Below are positions 42,845 through 50,343 of a DNA stretch of 64,000 nucleotides, in pieces (the first letter of the stretch is position 1; the number at the start of each line of letters is the position of its first letter). The stretch covers positions 248,001 through 312,000 of the forward strand of contig NZ_QDDR01000001.1 of NCBI RefSeq assembly GCF_003075525.1, given 5' to 3'. This stretch comes from Pararhodobacter aggregans. Its GTDB lineage: Bacteria; Pseudomonadota; Alphaproteobacteria; Rhodobacterales; Rhodobacteraceae. The position numbers and the translations under genes are program-made. The notes beneath the pieces were generated by a model. That model worked only from the letters and a program-made list of their open reading frames with translations. It searched no databases and was not told the origin of the DNA.

Positions 42845-44047
42845 ATGACCGACGCCTATATCTGCGACTATATCCGCACGCCCATCGGCCGCTTCGGCGG
42901 CAGCCTCGCCACGGTGCGCGCCGACGATCTGGCCGCCGTGCCGCTGAAGGCACTGATGGCGCGGAACCCCGGTGTCGACTGGGCCGCGGTCGATGACGTG
43001 ATCTACGGCTGCGCCAACCAGGCGGGCGAGGACAACCGCAACGTCGCCCGCATGGCGGTGCTGCTGGCCGGCCTGCCGGTCGATGTGCCCGGCACGACGA
43101 TGAACCGGCTTTGCGGCTCGGGCATGGACGCGGTGCTGGCCGCCGCCCGCGCCATCAAGGCGGGCGAGGCGGAGCTGATGATCGCGGGCGGCGTCGAAAG
43201 CATGTCGCGCGCCCCCTTCGTCATGCCCAAGGCCGAAAGCGCCTTTTCGCGCGCCAACGAGGTGCATGACACGACCATCGGCTGGCGCTTCATCAACCCC
43301 CTGATGAAAAAGCAATACGGCGTCGATTCCATGCCCGAGACGGCCGAGAACGTGGCCGAGGATTTCGCCGTGAACCGCGCCGATCAGGACCTCTTCGCGC
43401 TGCGCTCGCAGCAGAAGGCGGGGGCGGCGCAGGCCAACGGGCGGCTCGCGAAAGAGATCGTCGCGGTCGAGGTGAAGACCCGCAAGGGCGTCGTCGTCGT
43501 GGACAGTGACGAACACCCGCGCGGCTCGACCACGCTGGAGGATCTGCAGAAGCTCAAGACCTTCGTGAAGGCCGACGGCACCGTCACGGCGGGCAATGCC
43601 TCGGGCGTGAACGACGGGGCGGCGGCGCTGATCGTCGCCTCGGAAGCGGCGGTGAAGAAATACGGGCTGACCCCGATTGCCCGCGTGCTGGGCGGGGCCA
43701 CGGCGGGCGTGCCGCCGCGGATCATGGGCATCGGGCCCGCGCCCGCCTCGCAGAAGCTGATGGCGCGGCTGGGGCTGGGTCAGGCCGATTTCGACGTGAT
43801 CGAGCTGAACGAGGCGTTTGCCTCGCAGGGCCTCGCCACCCTGCGCCAGCTCGGCATCGCCGATGACGACCCCCGGGTGAACCCCAATGGCGGGGCCATC
43901 GCGCTGGGCCATCCGCTGGGCATGTCGGGCGCCCGCATCGCCGGGACGGCGGCGCTGGAGATGCAGCTCAACGGCGGCAAGCGCTCGCTCAGCACCATGT
44001 GCATCGGCGTGGGGCAGGGCATCGCCATCGCCCTTGAAAAAGTCTGA
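42845..44047 (+). CDS. pcaF: 3-oxoadipyl-CoA thiolase
   Basis: Cleaves 3-oxoadipyl-CoA to acetyl-CoA and succinyl-CoA, the last step of the beta-ketoadipate pathway. 400 residues, usual thiolase length. The acylated cysteine is in NRLCGSGMDAV near residue 90, the histidine in NPNGGAIALGHPLGMSGAR near 356, and the second cysteine in STMCIGVGQGIA near 386. The N-terminal YICDYIRTPIGRFGGSLATVRADDLAAVPL matches the PcaF/PaaJ subgroup. The same enzyme can serve phenylacetate breakdown. Followed by an intrinsic terminator. Confidence 0.93.
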   Translation: MTDAYICDYIRTPIGRFGGSLATVRADDLAAVPLKALMARNPGVDWAAVDDVIYGCANQAGEDNRNVARMAVLLAGLPVDVPGTTMNRLCGSGMDAVLAAARAIKAGEAELMIAGGVESMSRAPFVMPKAESAFSRANEVHDTTIGWRFINPLMKKQYGVDSMPETAENVAEDFAVNRADQDLFALRSQQKAGAAQANGRLAKEIVAVEVKTRKGVVVVDSDEHPRGSTTLEDLQKLKTFVKADGTVTAGNASGVNDGAAALIVASEAAVKKYGLTPIARVLGGATAGVPPRIMGIGPAPASQKLMARLGLGQADFDVIELNEAFASQGLATLRQLGIADDDPRVNPNGGAIALGHPLGMSGARIAGTAALEMQLNGGKRSLSTMCIGVGQGIAIALEKV

Positions 44048-44055
44048 CATCTGGC

Positions 44056-44084
44056 GGCGCCCGGTTCTCCGGGCGCCCCTTCGT
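44056..44084 (+). terminator. Terminator of pcaIJF
   Basis: A perfect 9-bp stem (GGCGCCCGG 44056-44064, CCGGGCGCC 44069-44077) with loop TTCT, followed by CCTTCGTT, begins 8 nt after the pcaF stop. The T-tract is interrupted, but the stem is strong and the place is right for the end of the operon; the next gene converges from the other side. Confidence 0.75.
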
Positions 44085-44171
44085 TCCGCGGCAAAGCCCG
44101 GGGAATATCGGTTTTCTGCAAGGCTGATCCGCTTGGACCGCCCTATGGGGCAGCAGAAAGTCGGAAAAGTC

Positions 44172-44657
44172 TCACCCCTCGGCGATCAGTTCCTCGCAGC
44201 GCGCTTCCAGCGAGGGCAGGTCGCCCAGCGCCTCGAACACCCGGTTGAGCCCCTCGATCAACGCCTGCATCTCGTCCGGGGCGAAGGCCGCGTTCAGCCG
44301 TTCGGTGACCGCATCGCTCAGCGCCGTGCAGATCCGCGTCACCTCGATCCCGGCCTCGGTCTGCGACACCTCGACCGAGCGGTTGTCCTGATCCGAGCGC
44401 GTGCGCCGGATCAGCCCGCTCTTTTCCATCCGCTTCAGCTGATGCGAGATCGTCGATTGCGGCAGTGCCATCAGCTCGACCAGCTGGCCCACTTTCATCG
44501 GTCCGTTCTGGTCCAGCGCGAACAGGATGCGCGAGCTATAGAGGTCCATGCCATGCGGCGAGATCACCGGCAGGCTGACCTGTTGCAGCCGGGCATTGAT
44601 CCGGTGCGTCAGGAAGGTCACGCGGTTTTCCAGCCGGGGAAGATCGGCATGCGCCAT
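44172..44657 (-). CDS. MarR-family transcriptional regulator of the P450 cluster
   Basis: 161-residue MarR regulator. The winged helix (residues 30-100) includes VISPHGMDLYSSRILFALDQNGPMKVGQLVELMALPQSTISHQLKRMEKSGLIRRTRSDQDNRSVEVSQTEAG, where the wing has the MarR DxRxxxVxLTxxG pattern (DNRSVEVSQTEAG). Start taken at MAHADLPRL with GAGGAG upstream; an ATG 8 codons earlier contains that site and is less likely. It is divergent from the first amidohydrolase gene, across a promoter with two inverted repeats, so it probably represses that promoter and itself until a pathway compound binds (inference). Confidence 0.9.
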   Translation of the reverse strand: MAHADLPRLENRVTFLTHRINARLQQVSLPVISPHGMDLYSSRILFALDQNGPMKVGQLVELMALPQSTISHQLKRMEKSGLIRRTRSDQDNRSVEVSQTEAGIEVTRICTALSDAVTERLNAAFAPDEMQALIEGLNRVFEALGDLPSLEARCEELIAEG

Positions 44658-44731
44658 GGTCTCGTCTCCTCGATCGTTCATCTGCCCGGTCCCTGATCCG
44701 CCCTTGCCATGAAATTCCCTGCTTTCCAAGT

Positions 44732-44778
44732 TTGACAGTATGTATCGAATTCGATTATATTGAAATCGAAATGATTTC
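44732..44778. promoter_or_regulatory. Overlapping divergent promoters with MarR-type operators (site A)
   Basis: On the plus strand TTGACA (44732-44737) and TATATT (44756-44761) are 18 nt apart, giving a transcript start about 29 nt before the amidohydrolase GTG. On the minus strand a perfect TATAAT (44759-44754) faces the MarR gene. The same region holds a perfect 12-bp palindrome ATCGAATTCGAT (44744-44755) and an inverted repeat GAAATC-N5-GATTTC (44762-44778), covering both -10 boxes, as expected for repressor sites. Confidence 0.7.
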
Positions 44779-44796
44779 TGTCCAAGGGGGGAGCCG

Positions 44797-45795
44797 GTGG
44801 CAGGAGCGGGCGAAGCGCGCGTCATCGACGTGCATGCGCATGTCGTGCTGGCCGAGAGTTTCGGTGCGGCCGGCGATCTGGGGCCCGAAATGGGCGGGCA
44901 GGACGGGCCGAAACCCTGGTTCCGGGTCGGCGACTACCGGCTGGACGGGGTGCGCTATCAGGGTAGCCCCTTCATGGACCCGCAGGTGCGGCTGGTGCGG
45001 ATGGATGCGGCCGGGATCGACTTTCAGGTCCTCTCGCCCAACCCGCTGACCTATCTGCATTTCATCGAGCCTGAGGCCGCCCGCGGCTTCTGCCGCACCC
45101 ATAACGACGCGCTGGCCGCGCTGATCGCGCCGCATGGCGACCGGCTGGCGGGCTTCGCCGCGCTGCCGATGCAGGACATCGGCGCCGCGGTCGAGGAATT
45201 GCACCGCGCGGTCGGCGATCTGGGGCTGCTCGGCGGCTATATCGGCACCGACATGCCGCAACCCCTGGACGCGCCCGCGATGGACCGGCTCTACGAGGCC
45301 TCGGTCGCGCTGGACGTGCCGCTCTTCATCCATCCCGGCCCGGCCGGGATCGACGGGCCGAAGGGCGACGCCAACCTCAGGGGCTATGACCTCGACGTGG
45401 TGATCGGCTTCGCCGCGCAGGAGACGCTGGCGGTGGCCCGGCTGATCTTCGGCGGGGTGCTGGACCGGCATCCGGCGCTGGACCTCTGCCTCAGCCATGG
45501 CGGCGGGGCGACTGCCTTTCTGGCCGGCCGCATGGCGCAGGCGATGCGCAAGCGGCCCTGGTCGCCGCCCGAGCTGCGCCATGACGGGGCCTTCGAAGAG
45601 CGCGTGGCGCGGCTCTGGTTCGACAATCACCTGAACAAGGACGCCTCGCTCGACCTCCTGACCGCGATGGTGGGCGACGACCGGCTGGTCTTCGGCACCA
45701 ATTTCGCCGGCTGGGACGCGCCCGAGGATCTGGGCGCCCACCGCCCCGCCCCCAAACTCGCCGACAACGCGCGCAGGCTGCTGCGCATCCGCTGA
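44797..45795 (+). CDS. Amidohydrolase-2 family protein (ACMSD-like)
   Basis: 332-residue metal-dependent hydrolase or decarboxylase of the aminocarboxymuconate-semialdehyde-decarboxylase-like family. Metal ligands: VIDVHAHVVL (residues 9-18, HxH), the histidine in PLFIHPGPAG near 183, DLCLSHGGGAT near 230, and the aspartate/Asn-containing LVFGTNFAGWDAP near 300. The usual last Asp motif (FGTDYP) is changed to FGTNFAGWD, which may alter the metal site. Family members cleave or decarboxylate ring-fission products, so a late step of ring breakdown is plausible. Starts at a GTG with AAGGGGGGAG upstream; first gene of the MarR-controlled unit, 12 bp before the next. Confidence 0.85.
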   Translation: MAGAGEARVIDVHAHVVLAESFGAAGDLGPEMGGQDGPKPWFRVGDYRLDGVRYQGSPFMDPQVRLVRMDAAGIDFQVLSPNPLTYLHFIEPEAARGFCRTHNDALAALIAPHGDRLAGFAALPMQDIGAAVEELHRAVGDLGLLGGYIGTDMPQPLDAPAMDRLYEASVALDVPLFIHPGPAGIDGPKGDANLRGYDLDVVIGFAAQETLAVARLIFGGVLDRHPALDLCLSHGGGATAFLAGRMAQAMRKRPWSPPELRHDGAFEERVARLWFDNHLNKDASLDLLTAMVGDDRLVFGTNFAGWDAPEDLGAHRPAPKLADNARRLLRIR

Positions 45796-45807
45796 CAGGA
45801 GGCTGAC

Positions 45808-47169
45808 ATGACGCAGAGCATCATCACCAACGGGCGCGTGATCGACGGGACCGGCAAACCCGCCTTCATGGGTTCGGTCCTGATCGAGGGGACCAAGATC
45901 ATCGCCGTCGGGGCCGAGGCCGATGCGCAAGCCGCGCCCGACGCGCGGCGCATCGACGCCAGCGGCCAGACGGTCATGCCCGGCCTCATCGACACCCATT
46001 GCCATCTGGCCTTCGACGACGCGGCCTCGAACGCCGAGATCTTCCACCAGCGGCGCAACGCGCTGTCGGCGCTGGTCGCCAGCTACAATGCCCGCAAGCT
46101 GCTGCGCGCGGGCGTCACGGGGATGCTGGACCCCGATTCGACCTTCGAGAACATGATCGACCTGCGCGACGCCATCGAGGCCGGGATCGTCGAGGGACCG
46201 CGCATGTCCTGCGGTTCCTACGCGCTGATTACCGGGGTGGGCGGCACCGCCGGACGGCTGATCGCCGACGAGGGCGTCACGGGCTATTACATGCCGGTCA
46301 ATTCCCGCGACGAGATCGTGCGTGAGGTCCGCCGCCAGATCAAGCACGGCGCCGACTGGATCAAGGTCCATGTCACCGGCATCATCCCGCGTCAGTCGCA
46401 CCGGGGCGAGATGTGCGTCTGGACGCTGGATGAACTGAAGCTGATCTGCGACACGGCGCATGAGCTGATGACCCCGGTCATGGGCCATTGCCGCGGTGCC
46501 GAGGCCACGCGCCGCGCCGCCGTCGCCGGGTTCGACTTCATCTTCCACGGCACCGGCATGGACGAGGCGGCGCTGCGCGAGATCATCGACCGCAAGCTGC
46601 CCATCGCCCCCGCGCTGACCTTCCAGGCGAACATGGTCGACTTCGGCCCGGCGCTGGGCACCTCGGCCGAACTTATCAAGCTTTTCGAGCGCGAGATCAC
46701 CGATTCCATCGAGACGATCACCCTGGCGCACAAGGCGGGGGTGCCGATCCTCACCGGGTCCGAGGCCGGGTTCGCGCTGGTCCCCTATGGCGACTGGCAT
46801 TACCGGGAGATGGAAGTCTTCGTGAAATATTTCGGCATGAGCCCGCTGGAGGCGATCCAATGCGCCACCCAGAAAAGCGCCTTCGGCATCAAGATGCTGG
46901 GCGAGACGGGGGTGATCGCGCCGGGCTACCGGGCGGATGTGATCTGCGTCACCGGCAAGGTCGAGGAAGACCTGACCCTGCTGGGCGACCCCGACAACAT
47001 CACCCGCGTGATGATCGACGGGGTGGAGAAGGACCTGACCCCGCCGCCAAAGCGCAAACCCATTCCGGGCTGGCGGCTGGCCTCGATGGGGGGCAAGCGG
47101 CTGACGCGGGAGGTGGCGTTCGGGCCCAAAGGCGGGCCCGAGCCCCTGCATGTCGAGGAATTGCACTGA
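45808..47169 (+). CDS. Amidohydrolase-1 family protein (imidazolonepropionase/prolidase-like)
   Basis: 453-residue amidohydrolase. TIM-barrel metal sites: MPGLIDTHCHLAFDD near residue 55-68 (HxH), the bridging lysine in ADWIKVHVTG near 193, histidines in MGHCRGAEATRRAA near 228 and DFIFHGTGMDE near 248, and the aspartate site replaced by TGSEAGFALVPYG near 315, where most members have TDA/TDG. The C-terminal small barrel is GVIAPGYRADVICVTGKVEEDLTLLGDPDNITRVMIDG. Substrate unknown. Preceded by AGGAGG and co-transcribed with the ACMSD-like gene; converges with the NIPSNAP gene 3 bp away. Confidence 0.85.
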   Translation: MTQSIITNGRVIDGTGKPAFMGSVLIEGTKIIAVGAEADAQAAPDARRIDASGQTVMPGLIDTHCHLAFDDAASNAEIFHQRRNALSALVASYNARKLLRAGVTGMLDPDSTFENMIDLRDAIEAGIVEGPRMSCGSYALITGVGGTAGRLIADEGVTGYYMPVNSRDEIVREVRRQIKHGADWIKVHVTGIIPRQSHRGEMCVWTLDELKLICDTAHELMTPVMGHCRGAEATRRAAVAGFDFIFHGTGMDEAALREIIDRKLPIAPALTFQANMVDFGPALGTSAELIKLFEREITDSIETITLAHKAGVPILTGSEAGFALVPYGDWHYREMEVFVKYFGMSPLEAIQCATQKSAFGIKMLGETGVIAPGYRADVICVTGKVEEDLTLLGDPDNITRVMIDGVEKDLTPPPKRKPIPGWRLASMGGKRLTREVAFGPKGGPEPLHVEELH

Positions 47170-47172
47170 GCC

Positions 47173-47487
47173 TCAGCCGAGGGGCGAAAAGCCCGTCGGC
47201 AGCAGGATCTTGCTCTCCTGGCTTTCCAGAAGCGGCAGGATCTCGGCCAGAAACGCCCGCCATTCCGGTTCCGCCATCAGCGCCGCCCGTCTGCGGCTGC
47301 GCTCGTCCAGACTGTCGTAGCCCCAGAGGTGGACGGTCTCATTGAGTGGTCCCAGTTCGGTGACGAAATAGCCCAGCAGATTGCCCAGCACCCGCTTTTG
47401 CAGGGCCAGCCCCTTGGCCTCGTAAAGCGCCATGAAGGCGGGGACAGCGCCCGGCTTGAAGCGATAGGTGCGTTGTTCGACGATCAT
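47173..47487 (-). CDS. NIPSNAP-family protein
   Basis: 104-residue ferredoxin-like dimeric alpha-beta barrel protein. IVEQRTYRFKPGAVPAFMALYEAKGLALQKRVLGNLLGYFVTELGPLNETVHLWGYDSLDERSRRRAALMAEPEWRAFLAEILPLLESQESKILLP is the standard NIPSNAP pattern, including the histidine-tryptophan pair (VHLWGY) and ERxxRRAAL. Bacterial members often stand next to degradation genes, but their reaction is unknown. Start at the ATG with GGAGGC upstream. It is 11 bp downstream of the SDR gene on the same strand, so these two form a divergent unit from the VOC gene. Confidence 0.88.
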   Translation of the reverse strand: MIVEQRTYRFKPGAVPAFMALYEAKGLALQKRVLGNLLGYFVTELGPLNETVHLWGYDSLDERSRRRAALMAEPEWRAFLAEILPLLESQESKILLPTGFSPLG

Positions 47488-47498
47488 CCGAGCCTCCC

Positions 47499-48278
47499 TC
47501 AGAACGTGCCGCGGAAGAGCCCGCCGTCGAGCAGCAGGTTCTGTCCGGTGATGTAGCCCGCATGCGCGCTGCACAGGAAGGCGCAGGCCTTGCCGAATTC
47601 GGCGGGATCGCCCAGCCGGGCGGCGGGGACCTGATCCTTCCAGGCCTGTTCCACGGCCGCCATGTCCTTGCCGGTCGAGGAGGCGCTGGCCCGGAACCCC
47701 TCGCGCAGGCGTTCGGTGGCGAAATAGCCGGGCAGGATCTGGTTGATGGTCACGCCCTGATGCGCCACCGTCCGGGCGATGCCGGCCAGAAAGGCGGTCA
47801 GCCCCGCCCGCGCGCCCGAGGACAGGTCGAGCCCCGCCACCGGCATCTTCACCGTGACCGAGGTGATGTTGACGATCCGCCCGAAGCCGCGCGCCGCCAT
47901 GCCGTCGATCACCGATTGAATCAGCTGGATCGGCGCCAGCATGTTCATCGCCACGCCCTGTTCCAGCGCCGCCCGGTCCAGCGACCGGAAATCGCGGAAC
48001 GGCGGCCCGCCGTTGTTGTTGACCAGAATGTCGGGCTCGGGGCAGGCGGCCAGCAGGGCCGCGCGCCCCTCGTCACTGTTGAGGTCGGCGGCGAGCGGGA
48101 TCGCCTCGCCCCCCGTCTGCTGGCGCAGGGCCTTCGCCGCGGCCTCGGTCCCCTCCGCGCTGCGGCCGTTCACCACGACCACGGCGCCCGCGCGCAGCAG
48201 CTCCTCGGCGCAGGCCCGCCCCAGCCCCTTGGTCGAGCCGCAGACAATCGCCCGGCGGCCGGTCAATCCCAGATCCAT
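47499..48278 (-). CDS. Short-chain dehydrogenase/reductase (divergent unit)
   Basis: 259-residue SDR. Cofactor motif VCGSTKGLGRA (Gly-rich, with CGSTKGLG instead of TGxxxGxG) at residues 12-22, NNNGGPP at 87-93 in place of NNAG. The catalytic region has NITSVTVKMPVAGLDLSSGARAGLTAFL, where the usual YxxxK appears as SSGARAG, so the classical Tyr and Lys are absent: this is the atypical SDR subgroup seen in related 3-oxoacyl-ACP reductase-like proteins. C-terminal ITGQNLLLDGGLFRGTF is typical. GGGGGGAAAG lies before the ATG. The promoter is at site B (48332-48360). Confidence 0.87.
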   Translation of the reverse strand: MDLGLTGRRAIVCGSTKGLGRACAEELLRAGAVVVVNGRSAEGTEAAAKALRQQTGGEAIPLAADLNSDEGRAALLAACPEPDILVNNNGGPPFRDFRSLDRAALEQGVAMNMLAPIQLIQSVIDGMAARGFGRIVNITSVTVKMPVAGLDLSSGARAGLTAFLAGIARTVAHQGVTINQILPGYFATERLREGFRASASSTGKDMAAVEQAWKDQVPAARLGDPAEFGKACAFLCSAHAGYITGQNLLLDGGLFRGTF

Positions 48279-48331
48279 CGCTTTCCCCCCTGTCGCGGCG
48301 TCCGAAACGCCGGCCGCCCGCTCTCGACAAA

Positions 48332-48360
48332 ATTATTGCTTTCGAATTAATCGAAATCAA
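48332..48360. promoter_or_regulatory. Promoter with MarR-type operator between SDR and VOC genes (site B)
   Basis: On the minus strand TTGATT (48360-48355) and AATAAT (48337-48332) are exactly 17 nt apart, facing the SDR-NIPSNAP unit. The spacer contains a perfect inverted repeat TTTCGA-ATTAA-TCGAAA (48340-48356). The same TCGAAAT element occurs at site A upstream of the MarR-amidohydrolase pair. The gap (48279-48394) is 116 bp and must also hold the VOC gene promoter. Confidence 0.65.
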
Positions 48361-48394
48361 TACATCATGTCGACGGAAGCAGGGAGGGGCATCC

Positions 48395-48937
48395 ATGAGC
48401 AGGATTTTCGGCGACATCCGGCAGGCGGGCTATGTGGTCAAGGACATCGACGCGCATCTGCGCTTCCTGTCCGACAAGGCGGGGATCGGCCCGTGGTTCG
48501 TGGCCCGCAACGCGGTGCTGCCGGTCTGCCGCTATCGCGGGCGGGAGATCCGCATGGAGATGCATGCGGCGCTGGCCAACAGCGGCACCCATCAGATCGA
48601 GCTGATCCAGCAGGTCAGTCGGGAACCCAGCATCTACACCGAATGGCTGGCACGCTTCCCCGGGCGCAGCCCCCTGCAGCATGTCTCGTCCTGGGAGGAG
48701 GATTTCGACGGCGCCGTCGACCGCGCCCGGGACAAGGGCTGGGTGATGATCCAGGAGGGGCGCTCGGCCTATGGTCCCTTCGCCTATCTCGAACACCCCG
48801 ACGATCCCGATGTGGTGTTCGAGATCACCCGCAAGGGCCCCGAGCGGCGCTCGATCTTCGAGCAGATCGCGGCGGCGGCGGCGGGATGGGACGGCACCGA
48901 TCCGATCCGCGAGGGCTGGCCCAAGGCGCAGGTCTGA
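48395..48937 (+). CDS. VOC-superfamily protein (glyoxalase/methylmalonyl-CoA-epimerase-like)
   Basis: 180-residue protein with two vicinal-oxygen-chelate half-units. IRQAGYVVKDIDAHLRFLSDKAGIGPWFVARNAV opens the first; HQIELIQQVSREPSIYTEWLARFPGRSPLQHVSSWEEDFDGAVDRARDKGWVMIQEG the second, and AYLEHPDDPDVVFEITRKG gives the end with a possible metal glutamate. Candidate ligands are His in TH-QIELI and LQHVSSW and Glu in VFEITR. Family members cleave ring diols, epimerise CoA thioesters or act as isomerases. AGGGAGG precedes the ATG. Divergent from the SDR gene and followed by a 230-bp gap before the P450 operon. Confidence 0.85.
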   Translation: MSRIFGDIRQAGYVVKDIDAHLRFLSDKAGIGPWFVARNAVLPVCRYRGREIRMEMHAALANSGTHQIELIQQVSREPSIYTEWLARFPGRSPLQHVSSWEEDFDGAVDRARDKGWVMIQEGRSAYGPFAYLEHPDDPDVVFEITRKGPERRSIFEQIAAAAAGWDGTDPIREGWPKAQV

Positions 48938-48958
48938 CCCCGCGTTCGGTTTGGTGAG

Positions 48959-49001
48959 GTATCTGTTTTTCAGAAGATACACCTAAGAATATTGAAATTG
49001 A
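48959..49001. promoter_or_regulatory. AT-rich regulatory region before the P450 operon (site C)
   Basis: An inverted repeat GTATCT (48959-48964) / AGATAC (48975-48980) is followed by ATATTGAAATTGA (48989-49001), which matches ATATTGAAATCGA at 44757-44769 (site A) in 12 of 13 bases. This AT-rich patch stands out in the GC-rich gap 48938-49167. A precise promoter is not clear. The rest of the gap is GC-rich and holds the GAGGGAGA ribosome site at 49151-49158. Confidence 0.5.
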
Positions 49002-49167
49002 CCATATCTCGGGGCTGGTGAACACTCGACCCGACAACCGCTTGGGGAGGAGCGGTCCGGTCACCCCCGCCCGGCGCCTCGGCGTCCGGGGCGACGGGTC
49101 GCCGTGCGTCCTTCCCCTGCGAACCGGATCAGGATCACCGCCCCGGCGGCGAGGGAGACAGCGCGAC

Positions 49168-50343
49168 GTGACCGAGCAAGTCATCACCGATTACAAGGAA
49201 ATCACCCGTGTGCTGACGGATCGCTCGATGCGGCAGGCGCTCTATGACGAGGGCGGGGTGGTGATGGACGACGTGCTGCTGACGCTGCACGGGCGCGAGC
49301 ATCACGCGCGGCGGGTTCTGGAGTTCTCGATCCTGCGCAAGGATTACTTCGCCTATTACGAACAGCAGGTCTTTCCGCCCGCCTTGGCGCAGGTCATCGG
49401 CCCCTTGGCCGCGGGCGGGCGCATGGATCTGGTGGATTTCGGCTACCGGGTGACGATGAACCTGACCGCCGATTTCGCCGGAATCGACCGGCCCGAGAAA
49501 TCGGCGGCCGAGACCGAGCGCCTGCTGAAGCTGGTCAAGATCTTCTCCGAAGGCGCGACGCTGGTGCATTCGACCCGCGACAAGGACGAGGTCCGCGCCG
49601 AGGTCCGCGCCGGGCTGGAGGAACTGCGCGAGACCTTCCTCGCCCCGTCGATCGCCCGGCGTCAGGCGGCGCTGGACCGGGGCGATGCAGACCTCCCGCG
49701 CGACGTGCTGACGCTCTTGTTGCGCGACCGGGAAAAGCACGGGCTCTCGGACGCGGTGATCCTGCGCGAGATGGCCTTCTTCCTGCAGGCGGGCTCGCAT
49801 TCCACCGCCAATTCCACGGTCCACGCCCTGCACGAGATCTTCCTGCGCTGGCCGAGTGTCGAGGCCCGCGCGGCGCTGCGTGAAGACCCGCTCTATGTCC
49901 AGCGTTGCGTGCACGAGAGTTTCCGCCTGCACCCGGCCAGCCCCGTCGCCTGGCGCAGGCCCGAGGCGTCCTGCCCGATGTCCGCCGAAGGGCGGGTCGA
50001 GCTGAACTTCGCCGCCGCCAACCGGCAGCGCGACATTTTCGGCGAGACGGCGGATGTTTTCGACCCCGACCGCGCCCCGCCCGAGGGCGTGCCGCGCTGG
50101 GGCCTGACCTTCGGCTTCGGCATGCATATGTGCCTCGGCCGCGATCTGGACGGGGGGCTGACCGCCGGGCCGGATACCGACCCCGCCACGCATCAATACG
50201 GCATCGTCACGCAGCTGGTCCGCACGCTTCTGGCCCGCGACGTCCGCCCCGATCCCGACAACCCGGCGGTGCAGGACACCCGCACGCTGCGGCAGAATTT
50301 CTCGTCCTATCCCGTCCTTCTCAAGACCGAGCCCGCGCAATGA
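49168..50343 (+). CDS. Cytochrome P450 (first of two paralogues)
   Basis: 391-residue soluble bacterial P450 without membrane anchor. I-helix AGSHSTANS near residues 208-216 provides the acid-alcohol-type pair, ESFRLHPASPVAWRRP near 250 is the K-helix ExxR, and the heme loop FGFGMHMCLG puts the thiolate ligand at Cys322. About 20 residues after the Cys (DLDGGLTAGPDTDPATHQYG) form an insertion where ordinary P450s run straight into the L helix; the second P450 shares this. Start at a GTG with GAGGGAGA upstream; a longer frame reaches to 49018, but its first 50 residues look non-coding. First gene of the long operon; substrate unknown. Confidence 0.9.
   Translation: MTEQVITDYKEITRVLTDRSMRQALYDEGGVVMDDVLLTLHGREHHARRVLEFSILRKDYFAYYEQQVFPPALAQVIGPLAAGGRMDLVDFGYRVTMNLTADFAGIDRPEKSAAETERLLKLVKIFSEGATLVHSTRDKDEVRAEVRAGLEELRETFLAPSIARRQAALDRGDADLPRDVLTLLLRDREKHGLSDAVILREMAFFLQAGSHSTANSTVHALHEIFLRWPSVEARAALREDPLYVQRCVHESFRLHPASPVAWRRPEASCPMSAEGRVELNFAAANRQRDIFGETADVFDPDRAPPEGVPRWGLTFGFGMHMCLGRDLDGGLTAGPDTDPATHQYGIVTQLVRTLLARDVRPDPDNPAVQDTRTLRQNFSSYPVLLKTEPAQ

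Noticed and set aside
49018-49167. 50-residue N-terminal extension of the first P450
   Set aside because: Pro/Arg/Gly-rich, not P450-like, and the GAGGGAGA site fits the GTG at 49168.
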